A stretch of DNA of 39,585 nucleotides from Pseudofrankia coriaricola. GTDB lineage: Bacteria; Actinomycetota; Actinomycetes; Frankiales; Frankiaceae. Position numbers and translations under genes: made by a program. Shown piece after piece: positions 23,606 through 31,532 of this stretch. The stretch is from assembly GCF_001854805.1 (NCBI RefSeq), contig NZ_MBLO01000053.1:1-39585 (forward strand). Reading direction: 5' to 3'. The notes under the pieces are model-generated. The model made no database searches. It saw only the letters and a program-made list of their open reading frames with translations, and was not told where the DNA came from. Each line of letters starts with the position of its first letter. Positions within the stretch are counted from its first letter, which is position 1.

Positions 23606-24838
23606 TCAGGGGGACGAGACGTGTGCTGGAGCACCGGGAGTGAAAGAAATCGGCACGGACAGCGGCGCGCGGTTGAAGGTCGAGTGGAAGTCGATATCTG
23701 TTCCCGTCCGTAGCCTGATGTCGTGGAGCCGTCGGACGATCTCGTCCAGAGCGATGCGCAGGTTCATACGGGCAAGGTTGGAGCCGGCGCAGCGGTGTGG
23801 CCCGGCGCCGAAGGCGATGTGGCGGTTTCGCGCGCGGTCGAGGTCGAAGTCGTCAGGGTCGTCGAATTCGGCCTCGTCGCGGTTGGCCGAGGCCCAGTAG
23901 AGCAGGACCCGTTCGCCCGCCTTGATCTGGTGGCCGGCCAGCTCAGTGTCGTGCCTGGCGGTGCGGGCGATGCAGATGAACGAGCCGTCGAGGCGCAGCA
24001 GCTCCTCGACGGCTGTCGGGATCAGCTCTGGCCGGGCGCGGAGCAATGCCGGGATCTCGGGATGCTTGCAGAACCGGAGCATCGCCATCCCGAGCACGCC
24101 GGCCGTTGTCTCGAGACCGCCGAGGATCAGCAGTTGGATGGTCCCGATGGCCTCCTCCTCGGTGATCGGCCGCCCCTCGATCTCGGCGTTGATCACGGCG
24201 TCCACCACGTCGCCGCGGGCCGGCTGCCCGCGCCGCCGGGCGATGAACCTGCCGATCCAGGCGGACAGTTTGCCCAGGCACTCCCTCGACTCCGGCAGGT
24301 GGGGCAGCGACGCCATGGTCGCGTAGTGGTTGACCTCCTCGAGGTCCTCGGTGGGCGCGTGCAGCGCCAGGTCGAAGAACGCCAGCCCCGGAAGCGGCCG
24401 GGCGAACTCCGTCATGAAGTCACACTCGCCGGCGGCGATGAAGCCGTCGATGAGCCCGTTCACCAGCTCACGGGTCCGCTGCTCCCACTCGCTGACCACC
24501 GAGGGCCGGAAATAGGGGTTGATCACGCGGCGGAACGTGCGCTGCAGCGGCGGGTCGATCCCGACCGGGAGGCTCTTCATCGGCGCGGCGACGTGCGGCA
24601 CGGTGATGCCGAGCTCCGAGCTGAACGTCTGCCAGTCCTGGGCGATGCGCAGCACATCCTCGTACTGGGTGGCGACCCAGAAACCACCATACTGGTCGCT
24701 GTGCGCGACCGGGCACAGCGACCGGGCCCGGGCAAGCGTGGGGTGTAACTCACGGGCGAGCGCCGGGGACAGGTGGTCGAAATGCCGCTCCACCCACTCG
24801 TCGTCAATCGGGCCGGGATCCGATGTCGTTGTGTCCAT
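23606..24838 (-). CDS. Cytochrome P450
   Basis: A 410-residue class I bacterial P450. The heme loop is FGAGPHRCAG with Cys350 as the iron ligand, the I-helix oxygen-activation motif is GGLETT (240-245), and the ExxR pair is E279/R282 in EELLR. The N-terminal region has no membrane anchor. It would hydroxylate the pathway substrate at an unactivated carbon, using ferredoxin-delivered electrons; the ferredoxin at 27727 is a candidate, though P450 partners are more often 3Fe-4S proteins. It is the last gene of block C, 40 bases after the CMD gene, and is followed by a strong hairpin. Confidence 0.95.
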   Translation of the reverse strand: MDTTTSDPGPIDDEWVERHFDHLSPALARELHPTLARARSLCPVAHSDQYGGFWVATQYEDVLRIAQDWQTFSSELGITVPHVAAPMKSLPVGIDPPLQRTFRRVINPYFRPSVVSEWEQRTRELVNGLIDGFIAAGECDFMTEFARPLPGLAFFDLALHAPTEDLEEVNHYATMASLPHLPESRECLGKLSAWIGRFIARRRGQPARGDVVDAVINAEIEGRPITEEEAIGTIQLLILGGLETTAGVLGMAMLRFCKHPEIPALLRARPELIPTAVEELLRLDGSFICIARTARHDTELAGHQIKAGERVLLYWASANRDEAEFDDPDDFDLDRARNRHIAFGAGPHRCAGSNLARMNLRIALDEIVRRLHDIRLRTGTDIDFHSTFNRAPLSVPISFTPGAPAHVSSP

Positions 24839-24878
24839 GTCACCTCGCGTTCGTCGAACGTGTTGCCGTCGGGGATGA

Positions 24879-25775
24879 CTACTGGCCCGCGAGCCTGCGT
24901 TGCTGGAAGACGTACCGAGCGACGTTCGCGGCGAGGTTCCAGCCGGAGGTGCCGCCGTAGAGGCCCGCCTGGACGAGCGCCTCCTGCACCTCGTCCTGCG
25001 TGATCCCGAGGTTCAGCGCGTTGTTCACGTGGAACTGCAGCTGGTCGTTCTCGTGCATCACCTGGAGGATCGCCATGGTGAGGAAGCTCCTCGTCCGCAG
25101 CTCCAGTCCGGGCCGTCCCCACACCTCGCCGTAGCCGTAGTGGCCGCCGATCCACGCGAGCTCCTGGCTGATGGCCGTGGTGTCGGTCCGCATCCCCACC
25201 GCCCCCGGCAATGCCTCGAGCGGGGGCGCATCAGGCGTCAGTCCAAGGCGGCCGGCGCCTACCGCGGCCATCATTCGCCCGGCGGCGGCCTTGCGGTCGT
25301 CGTGGTCCATCGGGGCCTTCAGCTCGACGGTGACACCGTCGCCGGGCGAAAGGATGCCGCGGGCGACGAACACCTCGTTGGCGACACCGACCCCCTGCTC
25401 CCATGCGGAGATGCCGCCGTAGACGCTGACCTGGATCAACGCCTCGTGGACCTCCTCGGGCGTCATCCCGACGTTCAGGGCGCTGTTGATCTGGCGGTAC
25501 AGCTGGTCCTCGTGGCCCATGGCGGCCACGGCGGCGATGCTGATAAAGCACCGCGTCCGCAGGTCCAGCCCGGGACGGCCCCAGATCTCGCCGTACTCGT
25601 ACAGCTTGACGGCGGCGTAGACCTCGGACTCGATCGGTAACGCCGACCCGCGCCGCGGTTCACGCCCGAGCCGCGGCGGCAACGGCGCGGCATCCTGCCC
25701 CGTGCCCATCATGTCGAGGCCGAGCTGCTCTCGGACCCGTTCGTATGCCATCTCCCGCTCTGCCTGAGTCATCAT
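24879..25775 (-). CDS. Two-domain carboxymuconolactone decarboxylase-family protein
   Basis: A 298-residue protein with a duplicated CMD domain. The first copy is about residues 45-140 (EIWGRPGLDLRTR, INSALNVGMTPEEVHEAL) and the second about 200-295 (EVWGRPGLELRTR, VNNALNLGITQDEVQEAL). Classical gamma-CMD acts in the protocatechuate branch of the beta-ketoadipate pathway. These two-domain actinobacterial relatives have no assigned substrate, and neither domain carries the CxxC of AhpD-type members. The start ATG 25775 is supported by GGAGGG ten bases upstream. The frame is open farther upstream, but that part is not needed. The broken gene at 11352 is its paralogue. Confidence 0.85.
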   Translation of the reverse strand: MMTQAEREMAYERVREQLGLDMMGTGQDAAPLPPRLGREPRRGSALPIESEVYAAVKLYEYGEIWGRPGLDLRTRCFISIAAVAAMGHEDQLYRQINSALNVGMTPEEVHEALIQVSVYGGISAWEQGVGVANEVFVARGILSPGDGVTVELKAPMDHDDRKAAAGRMMAAVGAGRLGLTPDAPPLEALPGAVGMRTDTTAISQELAWIGGHYGYGEVWGRPGLELRTRSFLTMAILQVMHENDQLQFHVNNALNLGITQDEVQEALVQAGLYGGTSGWNLAANVARYVFQQRRLAGQ

Positions 25776-25899
25776 GTGAGCGTTCCCTCCTCGGCGAGAA
25801 CCGTGCGTGAATTCGTCTTTCCGGCCGCCGGTCCGGGCCTCGACGATGGGTCTTCGCGCCATCGTCTTTCTCGTTTCCGATCACCCGGACGCGGCTGTG

Positions 25900-26634
25900 T
25901 CAGGCGAGCCTTGCTGTCCAGCCGCCATCGACAGGGATCACGACGCCAGTTACGAACGAGGCTCGATCGGAGGCGAGGAAGGCCGCGACCTCGGCGAGTT
26001 CCTCCGGTCTGCCGGCCCGGTTGAGGGCGGCTTTCGGGCCCATCTCGGCCAGGAGACGTTCGGGCATGATGTCGGTGAAGGTGAAGCCGGGCGCGATGGC
26101 GTTTGCGCGGATGCCTCGCGGGCCGTACTCGACGGCGACGGACTTGGTCAGCGCGTGGACACCGGACTTGGCGGCGGCGTACATGAAAGACGTCCGGTTC
26201 TGGACGTTGATCGCGGAGACCGAGGAGACGTTGACGAACGCCCCGCCGCCGCCCGCGAGCATCAGGGGAAGCGCGTGCTGCATGACCGACAGGACGCCAC
26301 GCAGGTTCACCGCGGTCATCCTGTCGAACTCGTCGACGCTCAGCACGTCCGGGTGCCGGGTGCCGTGCGTGCCGGCCACGTTGATCACGGCATCGACCCG
26401 GCCGAACTCCTTGAGCGTGGCAGCGAACAGCGCGGCCACGTCGGTGTCGTTCGATACGTCGCAGTGGACGGGAAGCACGGCCTGGCCGACCTCGGCCGCG
26501 GTGTCCTTTTCGGCGCCGCTGATGTCGGCGGCCACCATCCTGGCGCCCTCGCGCACGAAGACCTTCGCTGAGGCCTTCCCGATCCCCGACCCCGCGCCGG
26601 TGATCACGGCTACCTTGCCGTCGAGGATGCCCAT
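25900..26634 (-). CDS. SDR-family oxidoreductase, island paralogue 3
   Basis: A 244-residue classical SDR: TGAGSGIG near 12-19, VINVAG, Ser in VSSVSAI, Tyr/Lys in YAAAKSGVH, ending PVDGGWTARLA. ADISGAEKD after beta-2 favours NAD. This is the block C member of the paralogue trio. It begins two bases after the BKACE stop, so it is cotranscribed and probably coupled to it. The following CMD gene is 124 bases away with its own ribosome-binding site. Confidence 0.9.
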   Translation of the reverse strand: MGILDGKVAVITGAGSGIGKASAKVFVREGARMVAADISGAEKDTAAEVGQAVLPVHCDVSNDTDVAALFAATLKEFGRVDAVINVAGTHGTRHPDVLSVDEFDRMTAVNLRGVLSVMQHALPLMLAGGGGAFVNVSSVSAINVQNRTSFMYAAAKSGVHALTKSVAVEYGPRGIRANAIAPGFTFTDIMPERLLAEMGPKAALNRAGRPEELAEVAAFLASDRASFVTGVVIPVDGGWTARLA

Positions 26635-26636
26635 GG

Positions 26637-27536
26637 CTAGCCCTCACCTCCGGTCAGGCCGAGCATCTCGCGGGCCTCGGCCGCGGTGGCGACCTCCCGG
26701 CCCATGCTGCGAGCCAGCTCGACCACGCGGGCGACGAGCTCGGCATTGGTGGGGTAGCCGAGCTCCTTGAATGGGTGATCGGCGACGCCGATGGCGACGT
26801 GGCCGCCGGCCTCGATCGCGCCCGCGAGCGCCGGGAACGGGTTGCCGCCGATCACGCTCGTGAGCCACTGCCAGTCCGCCTGCTTCGGGAAGAAGTCAAG
26901 CAGCGCGTGTAGACCTCTGATCGTCGCCGGGTGCCCGAAGCTGACGAACCTGTCGCCGAACAGCGTGACCTCGCAGAACAGCGGATCCTTATAGAGCCCC
27001 ATCTCGAGGAACGCCTCGGAGAGCCGCACTCCGGAAACGTCCCAGATCATCGACACCGGCCGCACCCCGATGGCGGCCGTCGTCTCGCAGAGGTACGTGA
27101 GCATCTGCGTCGTGTTCAGGTAGACCCGGTCAACACTGTTGAACGCCTTGCGCTCCGAGTCGTACCAGTCGAGGTTCGTCGTCAGCATGTCGACCGGGAT
27201 GCAGTCGGGCCGTGTTGCCGGGTCCTTCGCCATCTCGACGATGTGTGCCAGCCGCTCCTGCGCGGTCGGCAGCATGCTCGCGCCCAGCGTCGGGAAGGTG
27301 ATGAGATCGCTCTCCCGCCTGATCCGGCGCACCACGTCCGCGTAGAGCTCCACGTCCGAGGACGGCGCACCGGTCTCGGGGTCCCGGGCGTGGTAATGCA
27401 CCACCGACGCGCCCTGTCGCCAGCAGTCGACCGCCTGGCCCGCGATCTCCTCCGGGCTGTAGGGGACATGTGGGCTGTTCTGTCTCATCGCCCCCTCGTT
27501 GACCCGGACCTCGATAATGAGCTTCTGCTTTGCCAT
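26637..27536 (-). CDS. BKACE-family (DUF849) beta-keto acid cleavage enzyme
   Basis: A 299-residue TIM-barrel enzyme of the 3-keto-5-aminohexanoate cleavage family, which condenses a beta-keto acid with acetyl-CoA to give a CoA ester and acetoacetate. Conserved elements are E14 in VNEGAM, the metal pair H47/H49 in VVHYHARDPETG, and PFPALAGAIEAGGHVAIGV near the end. In characterised members a third metal ligand is a Glu in VGLEDN; here the corresponding stretch is IGVADH, so that Glu appears replaced. ATG 27536 is chosen over GTG 27542 because GAGG lies five bases before it. It points to a beta-keto acid intermediate in this pathway. Confidence 0.88.
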   Translation of the reverse strand: MAKQKLIIEVRVNEGAMRQNSPHVPYSPEEIAGQAVDCWRQGASVVHYHARDPETGAPSSDVELYADVVRRIRRESDLITFPTLGASMLPTAQERLAHIVEMAKDPATRPDCIPVDMLTTNLDWYDSERKAFNSVDRVYLNTTQMLTYLCETTAAIGVRPVSMIWDVSGVRLSEAFLEMGLYKDPLFCEVTLFGDRFVSFGHPATIRGLHALLDFFPKQADWQWLTSVIGGNPFPALAGAIEAGGHVAIGVADHPFKELGYPTNAELVARVVELARSMGREVATAAEAREMLGLTGGEG

Positions 27537-27595
27537 GTGCACCTCGAGTTCGCGGTACTACAGTGCGATTTCAGCCGGCGGACGGCCGGCCAGCC

Positions 27596-27670
27596 TTGGC
27601 TCAGGAACGGCGAATGCGAGGTGCTCACCCACAGCAGCTCGACCCCCAGCCTGCTCATCGTCCGGTTCAG
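27596..27670 (-). pseudogene. Alpha/beta hydrolase C-terminal scrap
   Basis: The minus strand reads MSRLGVELLWVSTSHSPFLS. It matches the catalytic-His end of the intact hydrolase at 7395 (ARRLGVEPLTIDASHSPFLS) but then runs into unrelated residues. Nothing of the nucleophile half remains. It lies in the 190-base gap between the ferredoxin and BKACE genes, so block C once had its own hydrolase gene here. Confidence 0.75.
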
Positions 27671-27726
27671 AGAAGCCAACGGATTCAGCAGAGGACCCCG
27701 ACGTCGCCGACGTCACCGGGCCAGTT

Positions 27727-28101
27727 TCAGAGCGGGCCCGTTGGAGGGATGGGCACCGTCTGGGTGGGTCGTACGCCTTTCTTGCGTACGACGGCGTCGC
27801 CGGTCGCCCGCGCCCGGCAGGCCAGCCGGATTCTGGTGAGGTCACGGCGCTGCGCGCCGGGCAGCCGGGTCTCGAGCGCGTCCCGCTCCTCGTCGTCAGG
27901 CGGCACCAGGTGCTCGGCGCCGCTGAGCACCTCGACGTGGCAGACCGTGCAGGTCGCCTGGCCGTGGCAGGTCGTGGGCCAGTGGTAGCCGAGCCGCCAG
28001 GCGGCTTCGATGATCGTCTCGTCCGGTTCGAGTTCGAGCTCGGCGTCGACGGGGTCGACGTGGACCACCGGCCCCCGCCGTCCGGCCTGCTCCACCGTCA
28101 T
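27727..28101 (-). CDS. Plant-type [2Fe-2S] ferredoxin
   Basis: A 124-residue soluble electron carrier. The cluster ligands are C45, C51, C54 and C95 (TTCHGQATCTVCHVEV, RLACRA), in the spacing of plant-type or adrenodoxin-like ferredoxins. DETIIEAAWRLGYHWPTTC is the usual entry helix. A Pro/Lys-rich tail of ~20 residues after C95 is extra. It should feed electrons to the Rieske oxygenase three genes upstream or to the P450. No ferredoxin reductase gene is in the window. The ATG at 28101 lies 70 bases after the FAD enzyme stop. Confidence 0.9.
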   Translation of the reverse strand: MTVEQAGRRGPVVHVDPVDAELELEPDETIIEAAWRLGYHWPTTCHGQATCTVCHVEVLSGAEHLVPPDDEERDALETRLPGAQRRDLTRIRLACRARATGDAVVRKKGVRPTQTVPIPPTGPL

Positions 28102-28171
28102 GAGGCCACCCGCGGGGCAGGCATCGGGCGCGGCGGAGGAGCAGGAGGGACGGGTTTGGGGGGCCAGCCGG

Positions 28172-29887
28172 TCACGTGGCGACGGTTTGTTCGGCGGCGA
28201 CGCGCGCGGCGTGCTTCATCCCGATGTAGGAGAACACGAAGCTCGCGCCGATGCTCGCACCCGCGCCGGGGTAGCTGCGGCCCATCACTGACGCGGTGCA
28301 GTTGCCCGCGGCGTACAGGCCGGGGATGGGCTGGCCGTTGGTGTCGAGCACGCGGGCGTACTCGTCGGACAGGAGGCCGCCGCTGGTGCCGACGTCGCCG
28401 GGGTAGAGCTCGACGGCGTAGAACGGCGGCTTGGCGACCGGGCCAAGCGACGCGTTCGGCTTGTTGCCATAGTCGCCCTGGTAACGCTCGTGCCCGCCCT
28501 CACCGCGGTGGAAGTCCGGGTCGGTGCCCTGCACGGCGAAGCTGTTGAACCGCGCCACCGTCTCGACCAGCCCGGCGGGGTCGATGCCGCAGGCCCTGGC
28601 GAGCTCCTCCAGAGTGTCGGCCTTCTTCATGTAGCCGCTGGTGAGCCACTCGTCGGGAGTGTTGGTCCTGAACGCGAACAGGTAGCGGGCGCGGTGGCGG
28701 GAGTCGATGACGAGCCAGCTCGGGATGGAGCCGCCGTCGGTGTTGTGCGCGTACATCGCCCGGCCGGCAGCCATGTAGGAGTCGGCCTCGTTGAAGTACC
28801 GCTTGCCGGCCTTGTCGACGACAATCGAGCCGGGTTCGCTCCGCTCGCTGTTGTGCATGCTCGGCCGGCCGTTCGGCTGCACCGAGGCCGGCAGCCACCA
28901 GGCCTCGTCCATGAGGTCGACGGCGGCGCCCAGCTTCATGGCGACCTCGATCGCCTCGCCGGTGTCGCCCGGGTTCGCGATGGTCCAGGACCCGTCGTTG
29001 GGCTGCTTTCCGTACCGCTTGCGCATCTCCGGGTTGCGGGCGAACCCGCCCGAGGCCAGCAGCACGGCGTGGCGGGCGCGGATCCGCACCGTCTCGCCGT
29101 CGCGGGTGGCGACGACACCGACGACCCGGCCATCCTCGACGATCAGGTCGACCAGCGGGGTACCGGTCCAGACCGTCACGCCTGCGTCGAGGACCGCCTT
29201 GAGGGTCTGGGCGACCAGCGCCCCGCCGTTGGCGAGCCGCTTCTGGCGCCGCACCCTGCCGGCGGCCGTGCGGGCCCCGACGCGGACCGCCGCGGCCATC
29301 GACCTCGGCCGCCGCTTGACGGCCTGCAGGATGGAGGCCTCGCGGGTCTTCACCACGATCCCGAGCGCGATCGTCATGCCCGGCATGAGCTTGGCGAACC
29401 AGTCCCCGAGCGTCCTGCCATCGGTGACCACGGGCTCGATGGACCGCCCACGCGCCTTTCCGCCGCGGATGCCGGGCTGGCCCTCGTGATAGTCGCTGTA
29501 ACCCTCGCAGCGCTCGAACCGCAGCCCTCGCTCCTGCAGGAAGCGGACCATGTTCGAGCCCTCGGTGAGATAGGCCAGCCGGCGCTGCGGCGAGGACGCC
29601 GGGCCGACGTCTCCGACCACGGCGTCGAAGTACTCGAGGGCCTCCTCCAGGGAGTCCTGAACGCCTTCGGCCTGCATGAGCGGGTTGTTCGGCAGCCACA
29701 GGATGCCGCCCGACATGGCGGTCGCACCCCCGATCATCGGCAGTTTCTCGATGACCAGGGTTTCCAAGCCGCTGGTCGCCGCGGTGAGCGCGCCGCACAG
29801 GCCGCCGCCCGACCCCACCACGACGACGTCGGTGGTGTACTCCGATTCCGACACGGTCGCCCCCTCTGATAAGCGGTCTTGTGTCAT
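28172..29887 (-). CDS. FAD-dependent dehydrogenase, 3-ketosteroid delta1-dehydrogenase/fumarate reductase-like
   Basis: A 571-residue flavoprotein. The Rossmann motif VVVVGSGGGLCGALTAA is at 21-37 with the ribose-binding Glu in VIEKLP, then GGATAMSGGILWLP, and a second FAD site near the C-terminus (GLYAAGNCTASVMGRSYPGA). The architecture (FAD domain, inserted substrate domain, FAD end) is that of KstD and flavocytochrome-c-type enzymes, which introduce or remove a C=C bond next to a carbonyl. No heme or covalent flavin motif is seen. The start is the ATG at 29887, 11 bases after the Rieske stop; a GTG at residue 12 (SESEYTT) is an alternative. A desaturation step on a cyclic ketone is the likely job. 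Confidence 0.9.
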   Translation of the reverse strand: MTQDRLSEGATVSESEYTTDVVVVGSGGGLCGALTAATSGLETLVIEKLPMIGGATAMSGGILWLPNNPLMQAEGVQDSLEEALEYFDAVVGDVGPASSPQRRLAYLTEGSNMVRFLQERGLRFERCEGYSDYHEGQPGIRGGKARGRSIEPVVTDGRTLGDWFAKLMPGMTIALGIVVKTREASILQAVKRRPRSMAAAVRVGARTAAGRVRRQKRLANGGALVAQTLKAVLDAGVTVWTGTPLVDLIVEDGRVVGVVATRDGETVRIRARHAVLLASGGFARNPEMRKRYGKQPNDGSWTIANPGDTGEAIEVAMKLGAAVDLMDEAWWLPASVQPNGRPSMHNSERSEPGSIVVDKAGKRYFNEADSYMAAGRAMYAHNTDGGSIPSWLVIDSRHRARYLFAFRTNTPDEWLTSGYMKKADTLEELARACGIDPAGLVETVARFNSFAVQGTDPDFHRGEGGHERYQGDYGNKPNASLGPVAKPPFYAVELYPGDVGTSGGLLSDEYARVLDTNGQPIPGLYAAGNCTASVMGRSYPGAGASIGASFVFSYIGMKHAARVAAEQTVAT

Positions 29888-29897
29888 TGGGATGCCT

Positions 29898-31247
29898 TCA
29901 GCCGGCGAGGTACCGGTCGAGCTCGGCGTGCATGTTGCTGATGATCTGCTCCATCTCGGTGGCGAGCCGGTGCTGCTCGTAGCTGCGCGAGTGGAGGCCG
30001 CGTTGCATGCGCTCGATGTTGGAGAAGTCCTGGCGCGGGATCAGGCCCCAGTTCTCGTGGTCGTCGGGGGCGAACCGCCCCTTCAGCTTCGCCCGACCAG
30101 GCTCGTCGCCTTCGGGATACATGGTCAGCGACCACACCTCGAAGCGGCACCACTCGGGGTCGTCGTTGTGGGGGCGGATCCGATAGGACAGGGCGTTACC
30201 GAACTGGGGAAGCACCATGAAGTTCGGGAACAGGAACACCTCACCGCCCCACAGCCGCATGCCCTCCGGCGTCGGGTGGAACGGAATCCCGGCACCCTGC
30301 GCGTAGTCGGACAACGCCTTGATCGCCGCGGTGGGGAAGTCCTCGCTGGGCGGGACCCGGTTGCGCATGCCCCGGAAGACGTGCAGGTCGCGCTCGAGCG
30401 TCATCGCGTCCTGGCCTTCCCACAAGGTCCGGGACCGGTCGAGGAACGCCTGCGCGGGGCGGCCCTGGGAGACCCCACCCGCGGACGGGTCGAACCGGCC
30501 CTGGAACCGGCCGTGGCCGTTCTCGAACGCGGTGTACTCGGTGTTCGCGTACGGGTAGTCCTCGCCGAGGCCGGAGGTGAGCTGCGGATGGGTGGCCATC
30601 ACGTGGTAGCCCTCGTGGAACGCCTCCTGAGCGGTCTTCCAGTTCGCGTTGAGGATGGTCTCCTTCCACCACCACACCCGCATGTTCTCGACGCCGACCG
30701 TGTCCAGCACGTCCGCCGCCGGCGCGAGGGCCTCCCGCAACGGGCGGGCGTCCGGGTCCAGGTTGATCCAGGCACAGGCGCCCCAGGTGTCGACCTGGCA
30801 CTCCCGAAGGCGGATGTCGTCCGGCCGCAGGCACTCGGGCGCGAATCCGTCGGCGCCGTACACGAAGGAGCTGGTGCCGTCGAGGTTCCAGCGCCAGCCG
30901 TGGAACGGGCACACGATCTGCCCCCCGGGCAGCCGCCCGGAACCCTTGCACAGCTGGGTCGCCCGATGACGGCACGCGTTGTGGAACGCCTTCACCGACC
31001 CGTCCGGCTGGCGCACTACCAGGACCGACTGGTCACAGATCTCGTACTCGACGAAGTCCCCCGGGCGAGGAATCTCCTCCAGCCGGCAGGCCATCTGCCA
31101 GACCCGCGGCCAGAGATGCTCCTTTTCGAGCTCGAAGAACTCCCGGTCGTAGTAACGCTCCTTCGGCACGCGCAACCGGTCACGCATCCCGAACGGCACA
31201 GGACGAGCAGCGGCCTTTCGGCGCTCGTCGGTGACGGACATCGGCAT
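29898..31247 (-). CDS. Rieske non-heme iron oxygenase, alpha subunit
   Basis: A 449-residue ring-hydroxylating oxygenase large subunit. The Rieske [2Fe-2S] ligands are C92, H94, C113 and H116 (CRHRATQLC, VCPFHGWRW). The mononuclear iron ligands are H215 and H220 in EGYHVMATH. The acidic residue three before H215, which links electron flow from the Rieske centre, is Glu212 rather than the Asp of naphthalene dioxygenase; Glu also occurs in carnitine-oxygenase-like members. No beta-subunit gene is adjacent, so an alpha-only oligomer is probable. It would hydroxylate or demethylate the substrate with electrons from the 27727 ferredoxin. Confidence 0.93.
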   Translation of the reverse strand: MPMSVTDERRKAAARPVPFGMRDRLRVPKERYYDREFFELEKEHLWPRVWQMACRLEEIPRPGDFVEYEICDQSVLVVRQPDGSVKAFHNACRHRATQLCKGSGRLPGGQIVCPFHGWRWNLDGTSSFVYGADGFAPECLRPDDIRLRECQVDTWGACAWINLDPDARPLREALAPAADVLDTVGVENMRVWWWKETILNANWKTAQEAFHEGYHVMATHPQLTSGLGEDYPYANTEYTAFENGHGRFQGRFDPSAGGVSQGRPAQAFLDRSRTLWEGQDAMTLERDLHVFRGMRNRVPPSEDFPTAAIKALSDYAQGAGIPFHPTPEGMRLWGGEVFLFPNFMVLPQFGNALSYRIRPHNDDPEWCRFEVWSLTMYPEGDEPGRAKLKGRFAPDDHENWGLIPRQDFSNIERMQRGLHSRSYEQHRLATEMEQIISNMHAELDRYLAG

Positions 31248-31289
31248 CAGCCTTCTTCCATGCGGTCTTCGCGTCGGTTCCGGACGGCG

Positions 31290-31532
31290 TCAGTCCGCTG
31301 TGCGGATCACTCCGATCACGGCCCCGATGTCGTAGACCGTCTCGATCTCGCCGCTCCAGTGGACGGTGCCGGACGCGCCGGCGGCGATCTCGGACTCGAC
31401 CTTGTCCGTCGCGACCAGGAAGAGCGGATCACCTTCGCTGACCTGCGCTCCTTCCTCCACGAGCAGGTCGAGGAGCTCCGCCTCCGAGATGGCGACGGAC
31501 ATCCGCGGAATACGGATCTCGAATTCAGCCAT
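31290..31532 (-). CDS. Free-standing lipoyl-domain carrier protein
   Basis: An 80-residue protein consisting only of a biotinyl/lipoyl domain. The lipoylated Lys is K44 in the hairpin ATDKVESEI, and flanking strands FEIRIPRMSVAISEAELLDL and GTVHWSGEIETVYDIGAVIG complete the flattened barrel. In ordinary complexes this domain is fused to the E2 acyltransferase; here there is no E2 core. The start ATG at 31532 overlaps the E1 beta stop by eight bases, so the two are coupled. It probably carries the acyl group formed by E1 to a partner encoded elsewhere. Confidence 0.92.
   Translation of the reverse strand: MAEFEIRIPRMSVAISEAELLDLLVEEGAQVSEGDPLFLVATDKVESEIAAGASGTVHWSGEIETVYDIGAVIGVIRTAD

Noticed and set aside
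28490-29869. Plus-strand open frame of about 460 codons opposite the FAD dehydrogenase
   Set aside because: No recognisable motif; the minus strand holds complete FAD motifs with operon context.
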